A stretch of 36,736 bases of DNA, taken from assembly GCA_965652645.1 (NCBI GenBank), contig CBFGXE010000029.1:1-36736 (forward strand), given 5' to 3'. Positions 17,314-25,354 of this stretch are shown here, piece by piece. The notes beneath the pieces are model-generated. The model had not been told where the DNA came from. It saw only the letters and a program-made list of their open reading frames with translations, and ran no database searches. Position 1 is the stretch's first letter. Each line of letters starts with the position of its first letter. Source of the DNA: ZC4RG30 sp965652645. Lineage in GTDB: Bacteria > Pseudomonadota > Gammaproteobacteria > Steroidobacterales > Steroidobacteraceae. The translations under genes and the position numbers were made by a program.

Positions 17314-17801
17314 GATGCCGGTGCGTCGCCGATGGAGATTTCGGGGAAGAGCTCGGCCATGCGCGCGGTGCCGCCCTCGACGGCCGTGAAGGAGCGCACC
17401 GCGTCCATGGTCTGCACCACGATGTCGTACTCGGTCTCCGGCTGCAGCAGGATGGTCGCGTCCGTCTTGTCCGGATACTGCGCCTTCACGGCCTGCAGGT
17501 AGTCATTGAGTCCGCGGTAGTCGAGCCCGGACTCCAGGTGGGGAAGCCGCTTGAGCAGGCCGGTGCGCCGGTCGGCCACGTCGATGCTGTCCTTGCGGAC
17601 GATGATCTCCAGTTGCAGGGTCGGCGTCTCCACGACGGGGGTGGAGTCTCCCGGCAGGTTCAGCTGCAGGATGGTCAGGCGCGAGAACACCGCCGAGAGC
17701 AGCAGGAACGGCACCAGCACGACCATCAGGTTCATGAAGGCCGTGATGTTCAGTTCGTCCGAGCCGACGCGGTGTCGGGCACGGTAGCTGCGCGAGATCA
17801 T
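17310..17801 (-). CDS. ExbD/TolR-family protein, first copy, membrane Asp replaced by Asn
   Basis: The 163-aa protein has one membrane helix (about 19-38). The conserved ExbD segment TPFIDVMLVLL reads TAFMNLMVVLV here, placing Asn24 at the position of the proton-binding aspartate. The rest is TolR-like: LNLPGDSTPV after the helix and RGLNDYLQAVKAQYPDKTDATILLQ-type strand-helix-strand order near 100-120. It is encoded 10 nt after ExbB and overlaps the second ExbD gene by 4 nt. If the two form a 1:1 dimer in the motor, only the second copy could carry protons through its helix. No second acidic residue is visible in this helix to compensate. Confidence 0.87.
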   Translation of the reverse strand: MISRSYRARHRVGSDELNITAFMNLMVVLVPFLLLSAVFSRLTILQLNLPGDSTPVVETPTLQLEIIVRKDSIDVADRRTGLLKRLPHLESGLDYRGLNDYLQAVKAQYPDKTDATILLQPETEYDIVVQTMDAVRSFTAVEGGTARMAELFPEISIGDAPAS

Positions 17802-17811
17802 CCCTGGGCCC

Positions 17812-18450
17812 CTACTGCTGGGCGGGAGCGCGTTCGGTGATCGAGTTGAGGAACTTGACCGAGGCCAGTTCCAGGTTGTCGATGAGCTGGCTGGTCTTGG
17901 ACTGGATGACCGAGTGCATCATCAGCAGCGGAATGGCCACGATCAGTCCGAAGGCGGTGGTGTTCATGGCCACCGAGATGGAAGCGGACAGCAGGTCCGC
18001 CTTCTCCGCCGGGTTCGCGGCGCTCACCGCCTGGAAGGCCTGGATGAGGCCGATGATGGTGCCCAGCAGGCCGAGCAGCGTCGCCACGTTGGCGAAACTG
18101 GCCAGGTAGTGGGTGCGGCGCTCCAGCCGCGGCACGATGCCCATCAGGCTCTCGTCCATGGCCTTCTCGATGTCATCACGGCGGCGCGCACTCTGGATGC
18201 GTGCCAGGCCGTAGTTGAGCACCTGCGCCATCGAGGAGCTGGACTGCGACGACAGCTGCGCGGCCTGGCGGAAATTGCCGGCGGCCAGCAGAGGCTCCAG
18301 CTCCTTCCACAGGGACTGGTTGCTGAATCGCATGCGTGTCAGGTACAGCCAGCGCTCGATCGCGATCGCGGCGCCCAGCAGCAGCACCAGGGCGATGGGG
18401 TACATGAATGCCCCGCCTTCCTGCATGAAACGGACAATTGTGCTGAACAT
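17812..18450 (-). CDS. MotA/TolQ/ExbB proton-channel family protein
   Basis: The 212-aa inner-membrane protein has three membrane segments: about 15-37, 118-142 and 157-181. The second contains the family motif LLGLLGTIIGLIQAF and the third contains AMNTTAFGLIVAIP, which hold the conserved threonines of the proton path. It would form the pentameric stator around the two ExbD proteins encoded directly downstream (10-nt gap). The large cytoplasmic loop lies between the first and second segments, as in ExbB/TolQ. The ribosome-binding region GGAGTGGAG lies just after one of two hairpins in the 88-bp gap upstream, the longest gap inside this gene run. Confidence 0.92.
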   Translation of the reverse strand: MFSTIVRFMQEGGAFMYPIALVLLLGAAIAIERWLYLTRMRFSNQSLWKELEPLLAAGNFRQAAQLSSQSSSSMAQVLNYGLARIQSARRRDDIEKAMDESLMGIVPRLERRTHYLASFANVATLLGLLGTIIGLIQAFQAVSAANPAEKADLLSASISVAMNTTAFGLIVAIPLLMMHSVIQSKTSQLIDNLELASVKFLNSITERAPAQQ

Positions 18451-18464
18451 CTCGAATCTCCACT

Positions 18465-18523
18465 CCTGCCGTCCCGGCAGGCCTTCTGTGCACGATGAAA
18501 GGTTCGCGGCGCGATTGCCGCGA
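18465..18523 (-). promoter_or_regulatory. Two perfect hairpins in the gap before exbB-like gene
   Basis: Hairpin A: CCTGCCG (18465-18471) pairs with CGGCAGG (18475-18481), loop 3 nt. Hairpin B: TCGCGGC (18504-18510) pairs with GCCGCGA (18517-18523), loop 6 nt. Both fill the 88-bp space between the 156-aa protein gene and the ExbB-like gene, and hairpin A abuts its ribosome-binding site. They could set the protein ratio between TPR and motor genes through attenuation or mRNA processing; no T-tract is present. Confidence 0.4.
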
Positions 18524-18538
18524 CCTGGTTCTCAGGCC

Positions 18539-19009
18539 TCAAGGCTCCCCCGGCGCCGCGTCCGGACGCAGTGCCTCGTAGTAGCGGTTCTGTCGCCGAA
18601 AGACGTCACGGTCCACCGGCGCCAGCACCTCATCCAGCAGGCTCCTGGCCGGGCGGCCGGCCAGGTCGCCCAGTTCCGCACGCTTCCATGGCACCACGTA
18701 CATCACGCGCGGCAATTCGGAATTGCCGGTGATCTGGGTGGTGCCCAGCTCGATGCGATCGGCGCTCGCCGCGCGCGGGGATGCGGTGGTTGGCGACGCC
18801 GTGGAAGCAGCCGCTGGTGTCTCGCTCGCCGGAGTTGCGTTCTCCGGTGCCAGGCCCACCTGGGGTCGCCGCGGTGGTGCGCGGCCATCCTCCGGCTGCG
18901 CCGGTCGTGCCGGCGAGGTGTTCACGGCCGGTCCCTCCGGCGGCTCCGCTGCCAGCAGCGGAAATGCCAGCACCAGGCTGGCGGCAAGGCAGAGGCTTGG
19001 ATGTTTCAT
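18539..19009 (-). CDS. Small exported protein of unknown family between TPR and ExbB genes
   Basis: I do not recognise a named family. The 156-aa product has a signal peptide (MKHPSLCLAASLVLAFPLLAA, cleavage near residue 21) and a Pro/Ala/Thr/Ser-rich linker (about 25-80). It ends in a compact conserved-looking block (about 90-150) with TQITGNSELPRVMYVVPW, GRPARSLLDEVLAPVDRD and FRRQNRYYEALRPD. Its ATG overlaps the TPR gene's stop by 4 nt (ATGA), so it is made together with that protein. Position and export suggest a periplasmic adaptor between the TPR proteins and the motor. The FRRQNRYYEALR end suggests a helix for protein contact, which is inference. Confidence 0.75.
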   Translation of the reverse strand: MKHPSLCLAASLVLAFPLLAAEPPEGPAVNTSPARPAQPEDGRAPPRRPQVGLAPENATPASETPAAASTASPTTASPRAASADRIELGTTQITGNSELPRVMYVVPWKRAELGDLAGRPARSLLDEVLAPVDRDVFRRQNRYYEALRPDAAPGEP

Positions 19010-22000
19010 GGTTCCTCCCCGGCGGCGGGTGGAGTGGCCCCGGCCGTACCAACGGGTTCCGCGGCGGGCTCCGCGATGGCTTCCGCGGCTGTTTCGCCGG
19101 CCTGCCCGGCCGGTGGTGGCGCCACCGGTTCGTACACGCCGGAACGGCGGCGCACGTCGGCGATCCATCCTGTCACCGGCCGGTCCTCGCCGGTCAGCGC
19201 ACGGTAGCGCTCGTAGGGCTCGATGGCGCCGGCGGGATCATCCAGGTAAAGGTCGCGCAGCACACCGAGGTTGCGCAGCGAAGCCGCATGGTCGGGCTGC
19301 AGCGCCAGTGCCTTCTCCAGCGATGCGGCCGCCGCGGAGAATTGTCCCTGCCGGCGCTGCACCAGCGCGAGCTCGTTCAGCGGCGCCGGGTTGGCCGGAT
19401 CCAACTGCACGGCATCGTTGAATGCCTCGGCGGCACCGGCAAGGTCGCCGGCATCGCGCAGTTGCTCGCCGCGGCGGTAGGAAGGAATCGACTCCTCGGT
19501 GAGGCCAAGCGTGGCGCTGTAGGCCAGTGACATCTCGGTCTTGCCGTAGCGGGCAGGCACCAACTTTGCCAGCGCCTCGAAGCTGGCCTGCACGCCCGTG
19601 TCGAACACGCCTTCGCGCGCCAGCGCGGCATTGGCCTCGTGCAGCTCGATGGCCTTCTCCTCGAACTCCAGCGCCTCCTCCTCCAGCAGCAGCTCGTACT
19701 GCTCCAGGGTGTCGGCGTCCATGTTCTTCGGCTTCTCCGAGGCGATGATGTCGGCGCCGAGCTGGCGGTACAGCTCGGCGATCTCGAAGCTGGCCTGCGT
19801 GGTCACCTCGGCGATGTTGTAGGCCGCGGCGGCCTGGTAGGCCGCCAGTGCGGTGTCCAGCGCCTTGCGCTTGGGTGCCAGCGACCGCGACAGCGGCGCG
19901 GTGAGACGCTGGCCACGGAAGGCGTCGCGCGCCGGCTCGGCCAGCGCGAGGCTCGCCTTTGCGGCAAGGAAACGGGTGCGGTCGGTACGCGCGGAGCCAG
20001 CCGCGGCATCCGCCTTCACGATCTCGCGCTGCCAGTGGGTCACGCGCGCGGCATTGCCGGCGCGAGCCGCGTGCTCGGCCAGCTTCTGCCGCGTCTCGAT
20101 GCGGTCGGCCACCGGCGTGGGATATTCCGCCACCAGCCGCTCCAGCAGCGGGATGGCGCGCGCCAGGTTGCCGCCCTGTTCATACTGCTCGGCGGCCAGT
20201 TCCAGGGCTTCCTGCCGCACGGCCGGCGGCTGGTCCTTCGCCGCGGCAATGCGCTCGAACTCCGCCGCGGCCGCCTCGCCGCGGCCGGCGCGCATGTAGG
20301 CCACGGCCAGCTTCTGCGTGACGTCGGACTGCTGCGTGCTGCGCGGGTAGTCGCGGCGGAAGTCTTCCAGCACCCCGATGGCGCGCGGCCAGTCCTCCAG
20401 CTTGATCAATTCCGCGGCGGCGTCGTAACGGGCGGTTTCCACCGCCGCGGCGCCCGGCGCCACCAGGCTCACGCGCAGGAAGTCCTCCACCGCGCCGGCG
20501 CTGTCGCCGGCCGCCCGCCTGGCCTCGCCCTGGCGGTACACGGCCACCGACAGCCGTTCGGTGAGGTCCTTCTGTTCCTCGCCGCTGGCCAGGCGACGCG
20601 CCTGCACCCAGGCGGCCTCGGCCTCGGCGAACTTCGCCTGGTCGAACTGCGCCTGGCCGGTGACGCTCCAGGCAATGCGCTGCTGCGCCGGCGTGGCCGG
20701 CGGCTGGCGCGCCAGCAGCGAGCCGGCCACCTCGATGGCGCGCGGCAGCTGGCCGGACTTGTAGAGGTCCTCGATGGCGCGCGTGAGCACGACGGCGCTC
20801 TCCGGATGCGAGGGAAAGGTCTGGCCGAACCGCACGCCGGATTCCGTGGCGCGCATGCGCCACGCGGCGCGCTCGGCTTCAGGCAGCAGCGCCTCCTGCT
20901 TCTGGTAGGCCGAGAGCGCCGCATGACCGGCTTTCGCGGCATCCGGGCTGATCGCATAGGCGTACGCCGTGCGCTCGTATTCCGCTACCGCCTGGGCGTA
21001 GCGACCGCCCTCGTAGAGCATGTCGGCCAGGCGGTAATTCACCTGTGCCGAATCCGCATCGTCGGGGAAGGCCTGCAGGTGCAGGCGGTACCAGCGCGCG
21101 GCCTGGTCATAATCTTCGGTACGGCGGTTCTTCTGGGCCGCGGCGTGGTGGTAGGCCGCAAGATCGGTCAGGTGGGTCTTCAGCTCGTTGACCACGCCGG
21201 GATAGTCGGCGCGGCTGCGGCCCTGCCAGAAGGCCGTGCCGAGGTTGTAGTGCTCCACGTACTCGCGCTTGCCTTCCAGCACCAGCTGCGCGAAGCCGCC
21301 CTTGTTGTAGGCCTCGATGGCCCGCGTCGAAAGGCCCGGCGAGAATTCGCTGTTGGGCTCGCGCGCGACGAAGGCGCGGTATACCGAGGCCGCGTCCTGG
21401 AAGCGTTCCTTCTCCACGTGCAGGTCGCCAAGGCGCGAATACAGCAGCGAGGAATAAGGTGGTCGTCCAAGCCCGTCGACCAGCCGGTTCACCGGCTCCA
21501 CGTCCTCGTGGTAGGAAAACACCAGTGTCATCGCACGCAGGGTGTCGTCGATGATCTCGCGTTCGGCGCGCGGCAGCGACTCCACCGGACGGAATCCCTG
21601 TGGTGCGGCCGGGTCGCGCAACTGCAGGTCGAGCAGGCGCGCGAACACGGGCAGGCTGCCGGCGTTGTCACCCTGCTTGAACAGCGACCAGCCCTGCTTG
21701 TAGAGGCCCTGCTGGTAGAACTCCCCACTACCCGCGCGGGTCACCTCGGCATAGGCACGCTCGGCATCGCGGTAGCGGCGCGCGGAGAACAGCAGCTCGC
21801 CGCGACGGAACTGCACCTCCGGCAGCTGTGGCGATGCCGGGAAGCGCCGCACGAAATCATCCAGCGCCTCCAATGCCTTTTCAGGCTGGCCCGTCGTTTC
21901 GTACGCGCGGGCCAGCTGGTAGAGCACGCGGTCGTTGCGCGGGGCATCCGGATGCGCCTGCAGCAGCGTGGTGTAGAGGCGGATGGCTTCGGCGCCGCCT

Positions 22001-22311
22001 TCGTCAAGGCGCGAGATTTCCGCATCCATGCGCTCCATCTCGCCGCCTTCAAGCGACAGGTCACCGAGGCGGCGCAGCGCCTCCGCGCGCAGCGCCGGAT
22101 CCACCTCCTGCAGTTCCAGGAAGCGGCGGTAGTTCTCGGCGGCCTTGTCCGCATTGACGTCGGACGGCGGATCACGCCGGATCTCCACCTTGCGCTGGGG
22201 CAGGTCCTTCAGCGTGGCGGCTTCCTTCTTGCCGGCCGCGCCGGCCTGCGCGGAGGCCAGCGCCAGCGCGACGGCAAGGGCAACCGGATTCAGGCCTCGC
22301 CACAGGCTCAT
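19006..22311 (-). CDS. Large exported TPR-repeat protein (1101 aa)
   Basis: A signal peptide (about 1-25, ending AQAGAAG) is followed by many tetratricopeptide-like helix pairs across nearly the whole chain. Clear examples are NDRVLYQLARAYETTGQPEK near 120, ALSAYQKQEAL near 460, and canonical repeats near 980-1060 (RRGEQLRDAGDLAGAAEAF; PLNELALVQRRQGQFSAA). The C-terminus is Pro/Ala/Glu-rich. TPR proteins of this size sit beside TolQR motors in the Myxococcus Agl-Glt and Nfs systems (AglT/AgmK-type) and in some TonB loci. Its start overlaps the upstream TPR gene stop (ATGA), and its own stop overlaps the next start. It is expected to be a periplasmic scaffold joining the TonB-like arm to outer-membrane parts. 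Confidence 0.85.
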   Translation of the reverse strand: MSLWRGLNPVALAVALALASAQAGAAGKKEAATLKDLPQRKVEIRRDPPSDVNADKAAENYRRFLELQEVDPALRAEALRRLGDLSLEGGEMERMDAEISRLDEGGAEAIRLYTTLLQAHPDAPRNDRVLYQLARAYETTGQPEKALEALDDFVRRFPASPQLPEVQFRRGELLFSARRYRDAERAYAEVTRAGSGEFYQQGLYKQGWSLFKQGDNAGSLPVFARLLDLQLRDPAAPQGFRPVESLPRAEREIIDDTLRAMTLVFSYHEDVEPVNRLVDGLGRPPYSSLLYSRLGDLHVEKERFQDAASVYRAFVAREPNSEFSPGLSTRAIEAYNKGGFAQLVLEGKREYVEHYNLGTAFWQGRSRADYPGVVNELKTHLTDLAAYHHAAAQKNRRTEDYDQAARWYRLHLQAFPDDADSAQVNYRLADMLYEGGRYAQAVAEYERTAYAYAISPDAAKAGHAALSAYQKQEALLPEAERAAWRMRATESGVRFGQTFPSHPESAVVLTRAIEDLYKSGQLPRAIEVAGSLLARQPPATPAQQRIAWSVTGQAQFDQAKFAEAEAAWVQARRLASGEEQKDLTERLSVAVYRQGEARRAAGDSAGAVEDFLRVSLVAPGAAAVETARYDAAAELIKLEDWPRAIGVLEDFRRDYPRSTQQSDVTQKLAVAYMRAGRGEAAAAEFERIAAAKDQPPAVRQEALELAAEQYEQGGNLARAIPLLERLVAEYPTPVADRIETRQKLAEHAARAGNAARVTHWQREIVKADAAAGSARTDRTRFLAAKASLALAEPARDAFRGQRLTAPLSRSLAPKRKALDTALAAYQAAAAYNIAEVTTQASFEIAELYRQLGADIIASEKPKNMDADTLEQYELLLEEEALEFEEKAIELHEANAALAREGVFDTGVQASFEALAKLVPARYGKTEMSLAYSATLGLTEESIPSYRRGEQLRDAGDLAGAAEAFNDAVQLDPANPAPLNELALVQRRQGQFSAAAASLEKALALQPDHAASLRNLGVLRDLYLDDPAGAIEPYERYRALTGEDRPVTGWIADVRRRSGVYEPVAPPPAGQAGETAAEAIAEPAAEPVGTAGATPPAAGEEP

Positions 22312-24176
22312 GGCCCACCTTCCGGCGTGGTCCCGGCCGCGCGATCGTAGATGGCCGCCAGCGAGAAGCGGGCCTGCACCTCGTAGTCCTCCAGCCGCTC
22401 GCGCTGCTGGTCGAGTTCGTGGATGGCGATGTTGGCGAGCAGTTCCTGCTGCGCGTCCGCGGCGGCGCCCAGCCGTGCGCGCAGTGCCTTCAGCCGCTGC
22501 GTGAGCGCGGCGATGCGTTCAGCCTGCTCCCCCGTGGCCACCGGTGCGCTGGCCCTCGCCTGCTGCACCCTGAGCCAGCGCGTGTTCGCCTCCGCCAGGG
22601 CCTTGTCCAGCTCGCGCAGCTGCCGCCGCTGCTGGTAGAGCCGCTCGCGGTACGCCTGGTGCAGGTCCCAGTAGAGCACGCCCTTCACCAGCGCCAGCTT
22701 CTCGCGTGCGGCACGTGATTCCTCGTCATCGGGCTGGCCGGCCAGCGCCGCCTCGATGGCCTGCACGCGGCGCCAGTGGGCGCGCTGCTCCGCGGTGCCA
22801 AGGGCCGCCACGTCCCCGGCATTGACGATGTCGTTGATGCGCCCCTCGAGCTCCTTGCGGCGTGCCTCTGCCCCCGCCAGTGCGTTGCTGGCCAGCAGGC
22901 CATCCACGCGCGGGATGCGCACGGCGTGTGCCGCCTCGCGGGTCTCGATCATGTCGTCGTACACGGCCATGTTCTCGTCCCAGCGGGCGAGCGTGGAACC
23001 GAGGTAGGCCAGGTCACGGTAGTTCTTCAGTCCCTCCTGGAAATCGTGGCCGGCAAGCACCGGGTAGAGGTAGCGCGACTCGGGGGCATCCGGCAGTTCG
23101 GAGAGCTGCCAGAACCAGCCTCGCTGGGGCGAGCCGGCGTCATCCGCTCCCACCAGCTCGCGCATCATGCTGCCCTCGCGGATGCGGGCCACGGCGGAGT
23201 CGATGTGCCCGCGCTCATCGGCGAAGGAATCCAGCGCCCTCTCGTAGTGTTCGGCGGCCTGCCCGTTTGCGCCGAGCTGCGCGAAGGCATAAGGCACGGC
23301 GAGCCAGGCCTCCTGGACGGCCGCGTCGAGCAGGTTGCGATCCTGCAGTTCAAGCCACGGCGTCAGCGCCTCTTCATGGCGGCCCAGCGCCGACAGCGCC
23401 CAGCCCATGCCCAGCAGCGCACGCGAGGACTGTGGCCCCTGGAGTCGCACGCGTTGCAGGAAAGGCATGGCACTTTCGGGCTGGTTGGCCTGCAGCCATG
23501 CGAAACCCAGCGCGAGGTTGGCCTTGTCCCGCAACGCCAGCATCTCCTCGTTGTCGGTGACGATGCTGCCAACGGCATCGAGCATGCGCGCGCCATCGGC
23601 GAGGCGGTCGCTGCGCACCAGCGCCACGCCCAGGTTGAAGCGCGCGTACTGCATCCAGGTGCTGCTGCTTTTCCAGGCGCCCAGCACGGCGATGGCTTCG
23701 TCGTAGCGCGCAAGGTTCAGAAGCGCGTTGGCGTGCAGGTGCACGCGCTCGGCGGCCTCGGCCGGGGAAAGTGATCCGCTGATGCGGCCCAGCGCGTCGA
23801 TGGCGCGCTCGTAGTAGCCGCGCGCATACCAGACCTTGGCCAGGTAGAACCAGGCGCGTGCCTTCACGCTGCCGGGGATTTCTTCGGTCAGCAGCGACTC
23901 GAATCGACGCCCGGCCTCGTTGTGCATGCCGAGCTGCAGATACAGCCCGCCAGCCAGGAGCTCTGCTTCGCCCTGGTGATGCGGCATCAGCTGCCAGTGG
24001 TTGTAGGCCTCCAGGCGGGTGAGCGCCTCGAAATCATCACCCACGAAAGTGGTGAACAGCACGTCGCCATAGTGCAGGTCCTGCACGCGCGTCACCGGCA
24101 GCTTGTCGACCCCGGCGGCCGCCAGCAGGCCGGGCATGGCGAGGAGACAGGCAGAGATGGCGGCAACACGCAGCAT
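22308..24176 (-). CDS. Exported TPR protein with C-terminal coiled coil (622 aa)
   Basis: The protein has a signal peptide (MLRVAAISACLLAMPGLLAAA), then TPR-like repeats over about 60-330. Recognisable units include AWFYLAKVWYARGYYERAI, HANALLNLARYDEAIAVL and LLGMGWALSALGRHEEAL. After a spacer (350-420) comes a long charged helical region (about 420-600) rich in Arg/Glu/Gln/Ala, with QQRRQLRELDKALAEANTRW and LTQRLKALRARLGAAADAQQ, likely a coiled coil. It starts 9 nt after the 181-aa gene stop and overlaps the 1101-aa TPR gene by 4 nt. The combination suggests a periplasmic lever or spacer working with the second TPR protein. Confidence 0.83.
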   Translation of the reverse strand: MLRVAAISACLLAMPGLLAAAGVDKLPVTRVQDLHYGDVLFTTFVGDDFEALTRLEAYNHWQLMPHHQGEAELLAGGLYLQLGMHNEAGRRFESLLTEEIPGSVKARAWFYLAKVWYARGYYERAIDALGRISGSLSPAEAAERVHLHANALLNLARYDEAIAVLGAWKSSSTWMQYARFNLGVALVRSDRLADGARMLDAVGSIVTDNEEMLALRDKANLALGFAWLQANQPESAMPFLQRVRLQGPQSSRALLGMGWALSALGRHEEALTPWLELQDRNLLDAAVQEAWLAVPYAFAQLGANGQAAEHYERALDSFADERGHIDSAVARIREGSMMRELVGADDAGSPQRGWFWQLSELPDAPESRYLYPVLAGHDFQEGLKNYRDLAYLGSTLARWDENMAVYDDMIETREAAHAVRIPRVDGLLASNALAGAEARRKELEGRINDIVNAGDVAALGTAEQRAHWRRVQAIEAALAGQPDDEESRAAREKLALVKGVLYWDLHQAYRERLYQQRRQLRELDKALAEANTRWLRVQQARASAPVATGEQAERIAALTQRLKALRARLGAAADAQQELLANIAIHELDQQRERLEDYEVQARFSLAAIYDRAAGTTPEGGP

Positions 24177-24185
24177 GCGGCCGGC

Positions 24186-24731
24186 CTACTCCCAGTCCCG
24201 GACAATGAACTCGGGCTGCCGCTTGACCTTGCGGTCGGAAATCTTCAGCTCCAGGTACTTCGCGCCCACCGACTTTTCGAAACGCAGGTTCGCACCGCGC
24301 GAATAGTCCTGCCCCTGCGGGCCCTTGCCGGTGAACAGCGCCACCAGCTCGTGTTCGCCCACCCGCAGGTTGCCGAGGTAGAGCCGCTGCACGCCGCCCT
24401 TCAGCAGCGCCTCGGCCTCGCGCGGGGTGTAGAGGTGCCTGGCCACCTGCTTGTCGTCGATGCGCAGCTCCACCGTGTCGAGGGCGAAGAACTCGCCCAC
24501 GTCCATCGACAGGAACACGGCCACCTGGGTGTTGGCGGGGAACAGCAGTTCCTCCTCCAGGATGAACAGGTCGCGATTGAGGTTCACCACGTCCTGCTTG
24601 ATGGCCTGGATCTCCTCGTCCAGCGCGCGCGTGTCGGGGGCATCGGCATCCTCGGCGGCGCAGGTGGCGCCACCGGTGATGGCGCCCAGCGCAAACAGCA
24701 GCAGGACGAACGGGGATTTGGAACGCTTCAT
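24186..24731 (-). CDS. Exported 181-aa protein, coiled coil plus beta domain, unknown function
   Basis: No family is recognised. The ATG at 24731 gives a signal peptide (MKRSKSPFVLLLFALGAITG, then ATCAAED); a cysteine at 24 near the cleavage site could make it a lipoprotein, though the lipobox is poor. A short coiled coil follows (ALDEEIQAIKQDVVNLNRDL, about 37-57). The remainder looks like a beta sandwich, with QVAVFLSMDVGEFF, TVELRIDDKQVARHLY and LRVGEHELVALFTGKG, a pattern seen in carbohydrate- or peptide-binding accessory domains. It lies between the thioredoxin-like gene (34-nt gap) and the 622-aa TPR gene (9-nt gap), so it is part of the same run. Confidence 0.75.
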   Translation of the reverse strand: MKRSKSPFVLLLFALGAITGGATCAAEDADAPDTRALDEEIQAIKQDVVNLNRDLFILEEELLFPANTQVAVFLSMDVGEFFALDTVELRIDDKQVARHLYTPREAEALLKGGVQRLYLGNLRVGEHELVALFTGKGPQGQDYSRGANLRFEKSVGAKYLELKISDRKVKRQPEFIVRDWE

Positions 24732-24765
24732 GTCGTTGGGCCCTGGGTGAAGTCCTTGGGAATGC

Positions 24766-25278
24766 CTATTCGTCCAGCAGCGGCCGGATCCGCTCCACGA
24801 ACTTGCGCTCATCGCCGCTGCGGAAGTCGCGGTGCACGTGGCGCACGGTGCCGGCGCGGTCGATCAGCAGCAGCATTGGCAGATTGTCCACGCGATAGGT
24901 GCGCGCGACCGCCTTGTCGGGATCCAGCAACACCGGGAAGCTCACGGGGTGGGCAATGGCGAATTCGGCCGCTGCAAGCTGGTTGTCGTCCACATTCACG
25001 GCCAGCGCAGTGAGGCCCGCGGAGCGGTAGGTGTCCACCAGGCGGCTCAGGGCCGCCAATTGCGCACCGCACTGCCCGCAGCGGCTGCCCCAGAAAGTGA
25101 GCAGCACGACCTCGCCGCGGTATTCGGAGAGACGGAAGTTCGTGCCTGAGGTGGCCTTGAGCGCGAAATCAGGGGCCGTGAGCCCCTGCAGCCTGTAGGA
25201 CGGCTCAGCCGCCTGCAGGAGAAGGGCTGCGGCGCATCCCGGCGCGAGCCCGATCAGTGAACGCCACGGATTTCGCAC
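24766..25278 (-). CDS. Exported thioredoxin-like protein (TlpA/AhpC-TSA type), CGQC active site
   Basis: The 170-aa protein starts at GTG 25278 (preceded by AGGA) with a short hydrophobic export segment (about 7-23). The thioredoxin fold begins APDFALKATSGTNFRLSEY and has the redox motif CGQC (Cys67-Cys70), where most TlpA proteins have WCxPC. A cis-proline region follows (VDNLPMLLLIDRAG). It would act in the periplasm on disulfides. A likely client is the set of CxxCH heme proteins encoded upstream in the same run, since TlpA/ResA proteins keep heme-site cysteines reduced; that link is inference. A promoter candidate in the 76-nt gap upstream could give separate control. Confidence 0.82.
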   Translation of the reverse strand: MRNPWRSLIGLAPGCAAALLLQAAEPSYRLQGLTAPDFALKATSGTNFRLSEYRGEVVLLTFWGSRCGQCGAQLAALSRLVDTYRSAGLTALAVNVDDNQLAAAEFAIAHPVSFPVLLDPDKAVARTYRVDNLPMLLLIDRAGTVRHVHRDFRSGDERKFVERIRPLLDE

Positions 25279-25317
25279 AGCAGCAGTCCTACGCGCCTGT
25301 GACCAGTTAACAATAAC

Positions 25318-25345
25318 AGGATAGCGCGCAGGCAGGACGGGGCAA
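25318..25345 (-). promoter_or_regulatory. Internal promoter candidate before the thioredoxin/TPR/motor genes
   Basis: On the minus strand, TTGCCC (25345-25340) and TATCCT (25323-25318) are separated by 16 nt, followed by an AT-rich GTTATTGTTAAC stretch unusual in this GC-rich region. It lies 40-67 nt upstream of the GTG at 25278 and could drive the motor part independently of the heme-protein genes. Confidence 0.33.
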
Positions 25346-25354
25346 CGACACCCG

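Noticed and set aside
15858..18450. An ordinary TonB-ExbB-ExbD iron-uptake locus.
   Set aside because: There is no TonB-dependent receptor, siderophore or iron gene, there are two unlike ExbD proteins, and large TPR genes are coupled to them.
19639..22350. A 903-codon plus-strand frame opposite the 1101-aa TPR gene.
   Set aside because: It is rich in Arg, Gly, Leu and His with no export signal or repeat pattern, whereas the minus strand has a signal peptide, TPRs and overlapping neighbours.
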